From positions 139,971-183,945 of the forward strand of contig BFEA01000051.1 in the NCBI GenBank assembly GCA_003427395.1: 43,975 nt of DNA, in the 5' to 3' direction. Source of the stretch: Chara braunii (taxonomy: Eukaryota; Streptophyta; Charophyceae; Charales; Characeae). The first letter of the stretch is position 1. Each line of letters begins with the position of its first letter. The notes beneath the pieces were generated by a model, which saw nothing but the letters and a program-made list of their open reading frames with translations, was not told the DNA's origin and did not search any database. Shown here in pieces: positions 27,934-36,880 of this stretch. The position numbers were made by a program, and so were the translations under genes.

Positions 27934-28613
27934 GGTCGTCCTCACGGGTTGTAGAATGAAAAACAAAGTTAGGGTAAATTAATCACCTTCGGCCGGTTAC
28001 GGCGATGTAAGGATTCGTAAGTGGTGTGGAACAAGGCCCTTTGATTCGACCGAGACTCCAAAAGAAAAAGAAAAAAAATAAGGTACTCCAGGGGGCTACT
28101 CTTGACCCCAAAATTTGCTCGACCCCAAAAATTAGCACAGTCAATGGCAACCCCCTCTGGTTCTAATCTGAAATGGGAAAAATAAAAAAGAAAATTTGAA
28201 AAATGGGAATGAGAATAGAGGTCTGACAAACCGTCCTATACAGCGTCCTCTCGGGCACAGCAAACGAGTGACTGAGGAGCTCTTTACTGTGGAGAATGGA
28301 CAAAAATGGACAAAAAGACCAAGCTACACAGAGCTCTGGGTGTGATTGCAGTCAGATTCTTCCACTGTGGCCGTAATTGCCGCCAGATATATTTAGGGAA
28401 GTGCTGGTGTGAGTATGCCCTTAGTGTGATGGTCCAGCCGAGAAGGACAACCATTGATGAAACTTCAGGCTATATTTTTTATTCCTAGAAGTCCCACAGA
28501 GAGCGCACGTGCCATTACTCCCCTGCTAGAGGAACCGGGCCCCTGGGAAGGCCCCAATTACAAGGAAAGAGAGAAAAAAGAAAGGGAAAATTTTCGAGAT
28601 GCCCCGCCAAGAA
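27934..28613. other. Unassigned stretch
   Basis: A 60-codon plus frame (28306-28488) contains CGRNCRQIYLGKCWCE but I recognise no family. Otherwise nothing. Confidence 0.35.
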
Positions 28614-29066
28614 CCATGTATTTGTGGTATGCCCCTCTGACGGCCGACTTACCCTATCACGCCCCTCTGACAGCCGACTTAGGATTCCAAAAAACCCCTG
28701 GCTCGTTTGGGCCTGCAGTATGTTCCATACGCCCCTACCGGCACCGGTGCCAAATTTCCAGTATGCCCCGGTCGCTCCCCTCCCAGGGGCAGGAGAACAG
28801 CCACAAGTGCCACTGACTGAAACAGGGGCATGCTCGAAAGTTGCACCCCTCACTGACAGGGGCCTGCAGGAGACTTCAGAGGCGCCAGGGTATGCCCCGG
28901 CAGCTCCCCTCCCAGGGGCAGGGGAACAGTCACGAGTGCCACTGACGGAAAGGGGCATGCTGGAAAGTTGCACCCCTCACTGACAGGGGCCTGCAGGAAA
29001 CTTCAGAGGCCCCAGGGGCACGAAAGGGTACGTCGGCCATCAAAGGGGCATACCGCAAATAAATGG
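28614..29066. mobile_element. MITE with 35-bp TIRs and internal duplication (453 bp)
   Basis: CCATGTATTTGTGGTATGCC plus CCTCTGACGGCCGAC (28614-28648) is inverted at 29032-29066 with four differences. Inside, a 129-bp GC-rich unit (TATGCCCCGG, CTCCCCTCCCAGGGGCAG, AAAGTTGCACCCCTCACTGA) is present twice (28761 and 28890). The terminal pattern ATTTG-N-GGTATGCCCCT parallels the ATTTGC-AAAATACCCC ends of the 22141 element. No ORF of interest. Confidence 0.8.
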
Positions 29067-29104
29067 CAGTCGGACTCGAAAATTTGCCCAAAAACGAAAT
29101 CAAG

Positions 29105-29265
29105 AACTGTCCTCCAGTCTTCTTTTTTTTGGTTTGATAGAATACAAGCCGAGTCTGCGGCTCTCCGTTCTCTTTTTTCTTTTTTTACTCCAGTCTTCTT
29201 TTCTTTGGTTTGTTCGCATACAAGCAGAGTCTCCGCGGCTCTCCATTACCTTTTCTCTTCCCCCC
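29105..29265. repeat. Two tandem copies of a 77-bp unit
   Basis: CTCCAGTCTTCTTTTTTTTG, a GTTTG(A/T)(T/C) block, ATACAAGC and GAGTCT..GCGGCTCTCC at 29111 and 29188. Confidence 0.8.
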
Positions 29266-29303
29266 ACTCCTGAAAAGGGGGCTCCTCACTTTTCTCTTTT
29301 TTT

Positions 29304-29362
29304 GGATCAGATATTAAACTGATCAGAAAAGATACAGTGCACTTCATCTTAGACAAAAGGCC
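29304..29362 (-). ncRNA. U2 snRNA 5'-end remnant
   Basis: On the minus strand: GGCCTTTTGTCTAAGATGAA, GTGCACTGTATCTTTTCTGA, TCAGTTTAATATCTGATCC. This follows the conserved U2 start (GGCCTTTTGGCTAAGATCAA ... TATCAGTTTAATATCTGAT) with several substitutions, including some in the branch-point recognition region. U2 pairs with the intron branch site. Only about 59 nt remain, so it is a pseudogene or fragment. The transposon at 29373 begins 10 bp beyond its 5' end. Confidence 0.8.
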
Positions 29363-29372
29363 TCCTGACTTT

Positions 29373-31512
29373 GGGGCTCGTTAGACATTCCTTGGGGCAT
29401 CCTCGGGGCCGAAGGAAGTTTCCTTGGGGGGTTTCAAGGAAATTCCCACCGCCGTTCCACCTATCCTAGGGGTGGTCTCCCAAGGGTGATTCCTTTCAGC
29501 CGCCGGCGGTTATTTTCATAATATTATAGTCAGCCACAGGAGGGGCAATGCCTTGGTCCATTGGGTGATGTCCGTCTTGCTACGGTGTGGTCCAGCTGCT
29601 GAAGGCAGGAAACTTTGAAAGGCGCTGGCGACCGAAAATAAAAAACCTTAAAAAGCAATGGATCTCCCCGTTCAAAAATCAACTTTCAAATTGGTTGCTG
29701 GACGTCATGATGGCGACGCGGGGCAGGTGGCGTCCATCTCTGCGACGGTGGAAACGGGCGTTTGCAGCGGCGCAGTGGAGTCCTCGTACGTCGTCATGAA
29801 TTTGTGAGCGCCCCACGAAGGTCCATCGCCATCGCCTCTGCATGCCGCCGTGCCTATGTGTTGCGTCGAGCACACGCGGCGAACGTCATCAGGGACTTGG
29901 CGCTGAGGTTGCCGTGGTCGTGGCGAGTTGGTAGGCTGTTGTATTTTCGTGGTTCATGAGCATTGCAACACATGCCGACGGAGGGTGGCAGTGATGACAG
30001 ACGTGCGAAGTTGACAATGATCAAGAAGACGGCCATGCTCTTTCGTTGTCAACAAGAGAGGGCATTGGGCAGAATGAGAGCACAGATCCGCGCGCGGAGG
30101 AGGAAGACACTTCATCAAGTCCCGGTCGAAGGGCTGGATACCGTGGCCATCACCGAGGCTGCACTTCAGGTTTGCTGCACCATGGGTTGCAGTGTTCATC
30201 CACGAGCAACACCGAGGTGGTGGACGAAAAGGAGGACAAGGGGGGCATGGGAGGATCTCAAGCAATGCGATGATGCGACGAAGGAGTGCTTCTGGGAGAA
30301 GATGCGTATGTCGCCACGTGTGTTTCGGGCGATGGCAATTGCATTCAGTGTGGACAAATGCCCGCGAGATACGCTGCCGATGTCGATTTCGACTGCAGTC
30401 TGTGTCCATCCCTCGCCTTTTCTGCTGGAGGCCTTCACTAGAGGTCGGCCATCAACGATAGAGGCGGCACACGTGGAACGGGAGGACCACGACAAGCAAA
30501 ATTGTGACTAGGAGCAGCAGTGGCAACCTTCAATAAAGGTCAGCCATCAACAACACGTACGACAGGGGCGTAATTCTATGACGACGGTGAAGGTCCACCG
30601 AACGGTGGCGATAAAGGGAGCATACGGTAGAGGATAGCATATGGCACAAGCGCTCTAACAGTTCGTACGCCCTAGCACTGCGAGTCGGGTTGTGGCCTGC
30701 ACACTGGCTTCTGGAGTGGTCAATTGAAGACCCGCTCTTCGCATGCCGACGCTGCCGCCCCTCCATGCTGACGTCCTTCTTCGCAGACCGCCTCTTACGT
30801 GTACATCCAGGCACCCTGCCGCGGATGCAGACGTGGAAGAAGACGACAAGGACAAGCAAAAGGATGACCAGGAGCAGCAGCGGCAGCCTTCGAAAGACGT
30901 CAGCCATGAAAGGCGAGTGGGGAAGGGCAGTAGCTAGACGACGATGATACACCTCCAGCAAACAGCGACGAAGAGGGCTGCAAACAGCAGACCGTAGCAT
31001 GAGACGAACGCCTTGTAACGTTTTTCGTCGCAGAATACAGTGGGCAACCAGAGCAAGGGGGTTCGGCTGAAATATTCAATTTCGTTTGGCCGCACGCACT
31101 GCGAGGGAGAACACTGGTCGACGACGTCCACATGGGCCAGCCAGCCACCAGCGGTTACCGTTGGCGTAAGGTTCCTGGAAGCCGAATGTTGAAGACCCAA
31201 GATGTTTGTGCGTTGCCCAGTAGGAACTCCAATGGACCAGCCGGCGAAAATTTATTGTCGACAACGGGTGCCCTCGCCGCTCCGATTATCGCAGATCCTT
31301 GACCTCCAAGGGACCTCGGGCGCTCCCTTGGGGAATGCCACCAAATGGCTGTAGCCCGAGGACGTGCCAAGGATTCCCCAAGGAAATGCTTTCACTTTTT
31401 TTTTTCGTTTTCATCCCCACGGACACTTCTTTTTCGTTTTCATCCCCAAGGATGGGTGGAACGAAATTTTCGTCGGGGGGTTTACGCGCCCAAGGAGTGT
31501 CTAACGAGCCCC
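29373..31512. mobile_element. PIF/Harbinger-like DNA transposon, internally decayed (2140 bp)
   Basis: GGGGCTCGTTAGACATTCCT at the left and its inverse (31488-31512, AGGAGTGTCTAACGAGCCCC) form TIRs of about 25 bp with one clear mismatch. TTT lies directly outside both ends (29370-29372 and 31513-31515), a 3-bp target duplication as PIF/Harbinger elements make (usually TWA). Further subterminal TTCCTTGGGG-type inverted strings occur. The interior encodes a transposase N-terminal region (29963-30511) but no DDE catalytic core, so the element is non-autonomous. A 76-bp direct repeat (GACAAGCAAAA, AGGAGCAGCAGTGGCA, GTCAGCCAT) occurs at about 30455-30550 and 30830-30908. Confidence 0.8.
29963..30511 (+). 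pseudogene. Harbinger-type transposase, N-terminal part only
   Basis: This 182-codon frame holds PRWWTKRRTRGAWEDLKQ followed by CFWEKMRMSPRVFRAMAIAF (about residues 83-130). The order aromatic pair-basic loop-acidic stretch-F(R/W)xxxRMSxxxF is characteristic of the region before the catalytic core in PIF/Harbinger (DDE_Tnp_4) transposases, where the RMS helix begins the conserved part. About 80 residues upstream are basic (an RRKTLHQ-type stretch). After the RMS helix the frame loses similarity and stops. No GAIDG or other catalytic Asp/Glu motifs follow on this strand within the TIRs. The start at 29963 is simply the first ATG; an upstream frame at 29587-29799 may be part of the ancestral gene. 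Confidence 0.65.
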
Positions 31513-32100
31513 TTTATTGCCTTCGTTCATCTCATTCCATCCAGATTCGAATTCATGTTCCCTTTACTACAACAGTTACATGAGCCTCGCTGCGCCATGC
31601 GCATACACCTTTTTTTGGAGTCTGTTGAGTCCGTTGTCTTCTTCGCTATATCTATAAACAAATCCAAAAAGAAAAAAGAAAAAAAAGGCATCACTGCTTT
31701 CACACTTTCGTCGGACTTCCAACAACTTAATCAGGAGTGTTAAATGAACAATTCATTCAGCCACATGGGCCAAGCCGCGCCGTGCACATACACCTGTGCT
31801 TTTTTAATTAACAGGCAAAAAGTATTAACAGATTTGGGAACGAAAAACCCCATCCAAGATTTTCAGAAAGATTTGAATTTTCGGTTAGAAGGTTTAATTT
31901 CCGGCTTCTTTATACTTACCGTTTCTTTTTTTTTCCCTGACTTTTTAATCTTTGCTCCCGTAGCTATAGGCATCCCTCAAAAGCGGAACCCAAGGGAGCC
32001 CTAGAGGCTTAGGAGTAGTGGTAGGTAGATAGTGAAAGGCGAAATTGAGAGAAGAAAATTGCTTAACAAAAAAAAAAAAAAAAAGCGGACGCCAGGATAA
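31513..32100. other. Unassigned stretch
   Basis: A, T-rich, no gene or element. GCCTCGCTGCGCCATGCGCA plus TACACCT at 31584 is echoed at 31774 (GCCGCGCCGTGCACATACAC), a possible diverged duplication. Confidence 0.4.
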
Positions 32101-32475
32101 CGGACGAGGTTGTGCATGTATACGTATATAGATATAGATATAGATACAAATATATGTCTACTTTTGACCCATGACTATGGTATATAGGAAGGCATATATA
32201 CTAAATGTATCTGGGCCTTTCAGAGGCCCGATACATTAAAAAGGTTCGATCAGTCCTAATGCATCTGGTCCACTGAGCAGTTCAGTTACTTTTCCAATGT
32301 TGACTGGTGGAGAGAGGCCCATGTTTGATGAACTGAAAGCAGAAAACTGGAAAAAGAAAATGGAAATGTTGACATTGAAAACTGGAAATACATTGAAAAT
32401 GGAAACCGCGTAGGTGTGAATCTATAGTTTCACACATATATATTGTCACACTGTATATATATATATATATTGCCA
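32101..32475. repeat. (TATAGA)n and (AT)n microsatellites
   Basis: ATAGATATAGATATAGATAC near 32126-32147 and TATATATATATATATATTG near 32452. A GAAAACTGGAAA motif is repeated four times at 32336-32402. Confidence 0.8.
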
Positions 32476-32795
32476 CACTGTAAATCAGAGCGCGAAGACG
32501 AAAAAAAAAAGCAAAACAAGGAAAGGAAAAGAAGAAAGGAAGGAAAGCCCCAACTGTCCATCACCTCTTATGTACAAGGCCAGCCACGTGGATGACAGGT
32601 TGAGCGCTGGCTGCCCCCATCCCCGTGTGTCACAAGGACCCACTTGCACGCAGCCAAAAGGCAAAGAGGTAAAGAAGAGGAGGAGGAAACCAAACCTGAC
32701 AAGGAAAGAAAGTGTATCAGACAGACAAAGCAAACGACACATCCCACAGATAATCCAATTGTCACAAAGCAAATACCACATCCCATAGATCAACA
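32440..32795. repeat. Dispersed repeat 'TCAGAGCGCGAAGACG', copy 1
   Basis: ATTGCCACACTGTAAATCAG, AGCGCGAAGACGAAAAAA, GTACAAGGCCAGCCACGTGG, CTGCCCCCATCCCCGTGTGT and CACTTGCACGCAGCCAAAAG occur in this order. The same order is found at 34225-34560, and parts recur at 34735-34790 and 34905-35030. No ORF of note. Class unknown. Confidence 0.75.
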
Positions 32796-32866
32796 TATTT
32801 TTTCTTTTTGATATTTTCTTATTTCCTTTTTTCTCTTTTTTTCTTTTTTTCTTTTTTTCTCTTTAA

Positions 32867-32964
32867 GGGCCAGATCCCACTAGGCCCTATTGTTCATTTC
32901 TGACCGTTGATCTTCGTTATCAAAGGGTGAAAAATGAATAATCCAGGGTAGTGGGATCTGACCC
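32867..32964. mobile_element. Tourist-like MITE, GGGCCARRTCCCAC family, copy 1 (98 bp)
   Basis: The left end GGGCCAGATCCCACTA and right end TAGTGGGATCTGACCC are inverted with one mismatch; subterminal TTCATTT/AAATGAA is also inverted. TAA flanks both sides (32864-32866 and 32965-32967), a 3-bp target duplication of the PIF/Harbinger type. The insertion lies inside the stop codon of the minus-strand RING-like gene: its last base pair supplies the G of TAG. It interrupts a polypyrimidine tract on its left. Confidence 0.85.
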
Positions 32965-33439
32965 TAACTGTCCCCACCTCGGCAGATAGGACAGCTACGG
33001 TGAGGATGATGTGGATGTTCACAAGGATACCCAAGGAGGGCTGCGCCAGCACAGCATTCATCAGGACGGCTAGTACAAACCATCCCATCAAAACAGTCCT
33101 GACAGAGGACATGTTGTTTACATGTCAAAAAACAGCAGGACGTTCATCACAGTGCGGCATCATGCAGTTCTGATAGTGTCCTGGGGCACAAAAGGGACAA
33201 CGTATATCTGGGTGACAGGGATGTGTACAATGAGGAAATGTTGGACACCCTTCAGTACAGACGGCGGCAGTCGCAATAGATTGGTAATGGGTATGGCATA
33301 GATGATGCATTCCACAGCCAAGGCGGACCGCGTCTCTGTCCCGACAGGTGTCACCCGAGAGTCGGTCAACAATCCAGAATGAAGTACGATTCGACAATGC
33401 ACCCAAAAATTCATTAACGTCAAAAATAGCTTGACTCAT
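32964..33439 (-). pseudogene. Tandem RING-HC-like zinc-finger protein gene with one frameshift
   Basis: From ATG at 33439 the frame gives MSQAIFDVNEFLGAL..., then finger 1: C32, C42-x2-H45-x2-C48-x2-H51 ... C81-P-F-C84. A run of six A (plus strand 33127-33132) precedes a stop. Allowing for one missing base there, the next frame continues into finger 2: C97-DERPAVFL-T-C107-KQ-H110-VL-C113-QD-C116 ... C150-PI-C153-RGGDS and TAG at 32966-32964. CDERPAVF..C.QHVLCQDC and terminal CPIC are strongly RING-HC-like, the fold of many E3 ubiquitin ligases. The two modules align with each other, including C-x-HP-x-HP before the last CxxC. Finger 1 lacks the first Cys pair member. The frame is open upstream to 33604, so the true start is uncertain. 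The break may be real or a sequencing error. Confidence 0.65.
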
Positions 33440-33499
33440 CGTCCCACCATCCCACAGTTCCCACTGGGCAGGTGCACGAACGAGTGCTGCCAGGCCAAA

Positions 33500-33600
33500 C
33501 GTACAGAGGCCCCTAACCTGACCCCCGAACGTTCGGGCGTTCAGGTCCCCGTACAGGGCCCGAACCTGAAGGGAATCGGACCCCCCGAAAAAATATTTTG
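33500..33600. repeat. GAACGTTCGGGCGTTCAGG motif block, copy 1
   Basis: CCCCGAACGTTCGGGCGTTC with inverted GGGCCCGAACCTGAAGG about 20 bp later. A denser version (GTTCGGGCGTTCAG four times) is at 34130-34180. Probably termini of the same element as the adjoining duplicated AT-rich block. Confidence 0.55.
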
Positions 33601-33639
33601 GCACATAAATATTATGATTTTTTTCTGATTTTTTTTTTT

Positions 33640-34230
33640 GGTTCTCTGTGATGTAAGGTATCTCCCTCTAAATTTTGAAGCCATTCTGCTCAGCCAAAAA
33701 AAAATGAAAAATCGGCACAGATGGTGGTGTCAAAACTTGCTTTCCCACTCACTAATTCGTTTTTTCTCTCTTTTCACTTTTCGTTTTTCCTTTATTTCGG
33801 GCCATAAAAAAATTATTACTTTTTCAAACTTCACTTGTAGTCTCTATTATGTAAGATTTTCATGGCATTTTTCACAGCCAAAAAAAAATGAAAAATCGCC
33901 AGAGATGTCCGTGTCAAAAACGTGCTTTTTCTAATTTTCATAATTATTACTTATTTTTAATATTTGATTTTTATTTCAAATTTGGTAAAGAATTTGGATG
34001 TAACGTTGAGGCAAATATTGTTAAGTTTAGTCTTCTGCATAACATATATTTTTGGAGATTGTTTGGAATTCGTTTCTTTTTTTTTTTTTTTTTTTCGGGT
34101 TCCTCCGCCGAACGTGTCCAGAGGGGGTGCCAAACGTTCGGGCGTTCAGTTTCGGGCGTTCAGGTTCAGGTTCGGGCGTTCGGCCCGCCCGGAACCCCGG
34201 CAACCCTGCATATTCAGATCGTCAAATGAG
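33640..34230. repeat. 185-bp tandem duplication plus GCTACCAG-family middle segment
   Basis: CAGCCAAAAAAAAATGAAAA followed by ATCG, AGATG and GTGTCAAAA is present at 33693 and 33878. Beyond it TTTCAAATTTGGTAAAGAAT, ACGTTGAGGCAAATATTG and TTCTGCATAACATA match the interior of 13706-13957, then the GTTCGGGCGTTC block. Possibly a bigger relative of the GCTACCAG elements. Confidence 0.65.
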
Positions 34231-34560
34231 TATGAGAGCGCGAAGGTGAAGAAAACAGCAGAAAACAAGAAAATAATAATTCACTTTTTTATCTTCTTTG
34301 TACAACTCCCCCTGTTCAGAACCTTTTGTGTACAAGGCCGCCCACGTGGATGTAGGTTGAGAGGCGGCTGCCCCCACCCCCGTGTGTCATATCGACCCAC
34401 TTGCACACAGCCAAAAGGCAAAGAGGCAAAGAAAGATGAAGGGAACATCCGAATATAAGAAAAAACAGGGGTAAACAAGCATAAACAGATCCTAGATGAC
34501 AAGTCCCACATGCAAGCGTCACACCGTGTATCGGAGACAAAAAAAGGAACGAAGGAAGGA
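34225..34560. repeat. Dispersed repeat 'GAGAGCGCGAAGGTG', copy 2
   Basis: Same motif order as 32440-32795: GAGCGCGAAGGTGAAGAAAA, GTACAAGGCCGCCCACGTGG, CTGCCCCCACCCCCGTGTGT and CACTTGCACACAGCCAAAAG. Confidence 0.75.
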
Positions 34561-35060
34561 AAGCTCAAGCTCCTCCGCCTGTTCATCACCTCTTACGTAC
34601 AAGGCCGGCCACGTGGATGATATACAGTATATACATGGATATCGTCACAGAGAACTGCCCGGTAAACCGTAGGCAGAGAGGGAGAAGAGGACAACAAACG
34701 AGGGGCTGTGACAAAAGTTTTCCTCGGAGTTTATATATATTGTCACACTGTGAATCGGAGCGCAAAGGCGAAAAAAGGCAAAACAAGGAAAGGACCTCGT
34801 TTGTTGTCCTCTTCTCTCTCTCTGCCTACGCTTTACCGGGCAGTTCTGTTTGTGACGATATATACGCAAAACAAGGAAAGGAAATATATATATATATATA
34901 TATTGTCACAGGATATCAGAGCGCAAAAGCGAAAAAAATAAATAAAAAAACCAGAAAAGTGAAATCATTTTCTATCTTCTTTCTTGAACTCCCCCTGTTC
35001 AAAACCTCTTGCGTACAAGGCCGCCACATCGAACTGCGTGGCTACCGGACCAGCAAAAAT
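34561..35060. repeat. Partial copies of the same repeat around a large foldback
   Basis: GTACAAGGCCGGCCACGTGG (34598), TATTGTCACACTGTGAATCG plus GAGCGCAAAGGCGAAAAAAG (34738) and TATTGTCACAGGATATCAGA plus GCGCAAAAGCG (34900) are truncated copies of the 32440 repeat. (TA)n runs lie at 34882-34901. Confidence 0.7.
34637..34862. repeat. Large inverted repeat (66-bp arms)
   Basis: Arms 34637-34702 and 34796-34862 are nearly perfect inverted copies (core GGACAACAAACGAGG/CCTCGTTTGTTGTCC; outer ATATCGTCAC/GTGACGATAT). The 93-bp loop contains a partial copy of the 32440 repeat. Either a foldback MITE that captured it or a palindromic rearrangement. Confidence 0.8.
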
Positions 35061-35075
35061 CCACGGTTACAAAAA

Positions 35076-35114
<39 letters not shown>

Positions 35115-35174
35115 ATAAATAAAAATAAAATTCCACGGTTACTGATTTTGTTAACAGACGGCTTGATTTGGCCT
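35061..35174. repeat. (AAT)n and (AAAT)n microsatellite
   Basis: AATAATAATAATAATAATAA from 35078, then AATAAATAATAAATAAAAAT. ATCCACGGTTAC occurs on both sides (35059 and 35131), flanking the tract as a direct repeat. Confidence 0.9.
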
Positions 35175-35310
35175 CACCACATGGCGCACGAAACGGAACG
35201 AAAGGAAAAAACGACGGGAAAGATTGATGGGTTTACTATGAATGGTAACGAATGTATCTTGCCACCTTCGGTGGGCAGATGCACTCGTTCCTTTTGCCGT
35301 GCCGTGTGCC
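35175..35310. repeat. Foldback copy of the GGCRCACGAAACGAAACG repeat
   Basis: ATGGCGCACGAAACGGAACG plus AAAGG (35181) is inverted at about 35282-35308 (CTCGTTCCTTTTGCCGTGCC, GTGTGCCGAG). Related to 4860-5130. Confidence 0.65.
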
Positions 35311-35365
35311 GAGTGGTCAGGTGCATTGTATCATTCGTCAGTCGATTCTTATCCATGGCTACAAC

Positions 35366-35860
35366 CACCTCCTCCTCCTCCTCCTCCTCCTCCTCCTCCT
35401 CCTCTTGCTGCGGCAGCTGCTGTTCATCGTCGTCATTATCACCGGCATGGCCGTCGTCATAGAGATACTCATCATCAGCGTCGGCTTCTACTTCAATCAA
35501 CATCACCCAAAATCACAATCAGCATTCTTAAACCCATCTTCACCACATCCACTTCTTCTCCTTCTCCTGCTCTTCTTATCCTCCTCCTCCTCCTCCTCCT
35601 CCTCTCTTCGACCTCTCTGCCTCCCTTCTCTCTTCTTCGTCTCCTCCTCCTCCTCCTCTCTTCGACCTCTCCGCCTCCTCCTCTCTTCGCCTTCTTCTCC
35701 TCCCCTCCTCTTCATATTCTCCTCCTCTGTGAGACCTCTTCATAAATTTCATCATCCTTCTTCTTCCTCCTCCTCCTCCTCCTCCTCCTCCTCCTCCTCA
35801 TCGTCATCATCATCATCATCATCATACTCACCATCATCATTATCATCATCGATCACCATA
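35366..35860. repeat. (CTC)n, (TCTTCGACCT) and (ATC)n simple sequence
   Basis: (CTC)n at 35368-35404, 35579-35606 and 35760-35800, (ATC)n at 35800-35850. CTCTTCGACCTCTC and CTCCTCCTCC alternate at 35605-35690. A 317-codon frame on the plus strand (35252-36205) is almost all Leu/Ser from these repeats and is rejected as a gene. Confidence 0.9.
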
Positions 35861-36099
35861 CTTCTTCCCTCCATCTTCTTTATCATTTGCTTGACCTTCA
35901 TCTTCATAAACTTTCTACCACTACCAACCACAGAAACAAGAACAAATCGAAAACAGATAACCATCTCACCACCGCTAACGTTTACAACTGCCTCAGTTAT
36001 ATACCATAGGGGCCCGCGTGCCCTTTTACGCTTGGTCCACTGGATTTTTAAGGGCCACAAATCCGACGGTTGCTGCGCTTTTTCCAACATATATACCAT

Positions 36100-36260
36100 C
36101 TCGACTTCTGGTTCACAAGCTCTAAGCTCTGGTGTGATCTCCTCAGCCATAGCCATACCACCCTGGAAAAAGGGACGGGATTTGAACACGGGACTTCTGG
36201 TTTGAATCCGCGAGATCTGAGCTCCGGTGTGATCTCCCAGCAAAACGCCCCACATCCGAC
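36100..36260 (-). repeat. tRNA-like SINE segment with 95-bp direct repeat
   Basis: On the minus strand GTGTTCAAATCCCGTCCC (36177-36190) is a good B box, and CTCGCGGATTCAAACCAG just before it is a second B-box-like string. GAGCTCAGATC serves as a weak A box. CTCTGGTGTGATCTC (36126) and CTCCGGTGTGATCTC (36221) are direct repeats on either side. Confidence 0.5.
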
Positions 36261-36596
36261 CCTACTCCCTCCCCACTTCCCCCCCCCGCTTTCTCCCGTT
36301 TTGTTGGGAGAGAAAAAACTGCATAAACTGATGAGAGACCAATTTGGCAAAAAAATCTGGCCAAAAAATCAGACTGCCTGTACGCTCACAGTAATTACTA
36401 CCGGGTAGTAAATACCAAAAGAGTCCTACTTCTCTATGCCAAGCTCCCATTCCGGAAATGCAATTCAACGACCCGAGCTTCCTCCAGACCCCCAGTCCCG
36501 CTTGCACTGGTTAAAAGGATAACAATCATAAATAACTACTCGGAGAAAAGAGGCCGTCATCTCCTTTATCCAACTATCTATCTATCTGTCTATCTC
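36261..36596. other. Unassigned stretch
   Basis: A (CTAT)n run near 36569-36590 is the only structure seen. Confidence 0.4.
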
Positions 36597-36645
36597 GGGG
36601 CGATTTGCGAAAATACCCCTGAAACTTCACGTGTATTCTAAAATA

Positions 36646-36647
<2 letters not shown>
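36597..36647. repeat. Truncated relative of the ATTTGC...CCCCT MITEs
   Basis: GGGGCGATTTGCGAAAATACCCC plus TGAAACTT and TTCTAAAATAC resembles the first 50 bp of the 22141 element, cut off by the CT tract that follows. Confidence 0.45.
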
Positions 36648-36740
<93 letters not shown>

Positions 36741-36824
36741 AGAGGCAAGGAGAGGAGAGACTCGATAATGGTCAACTTCCGGTTACCGATAAGTGATAAT
36801 CAACCTCTCTCTCTCTCTCTCTCC

Positions 36825-36877
<53 letters not shown>

Positions 36878-36880
36878 GGA
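36648..36880. repeat. Two (CT)n-(CA)n compound microsatellites in a tandem duplication
   Basis: (CT)n 36649-36715 then (CA)n to 36741, and (CT)n 36805-36843 then (CA)n to 36876. The spacer GGAGAGGAGAGACTC(G/A)ATAATGGTC follows both, so the compound microsatellite and its flank form a repeat of about 135 bp. Confidence 0.95.

Noticed and set aside
35252-36205. 317-codon plus frame, longest in the window
   Set aside because: Mostly Leu/Ser from (CTC)n and (ATC)n repeats, with no domain and a tail inside a SINE-like repeat.
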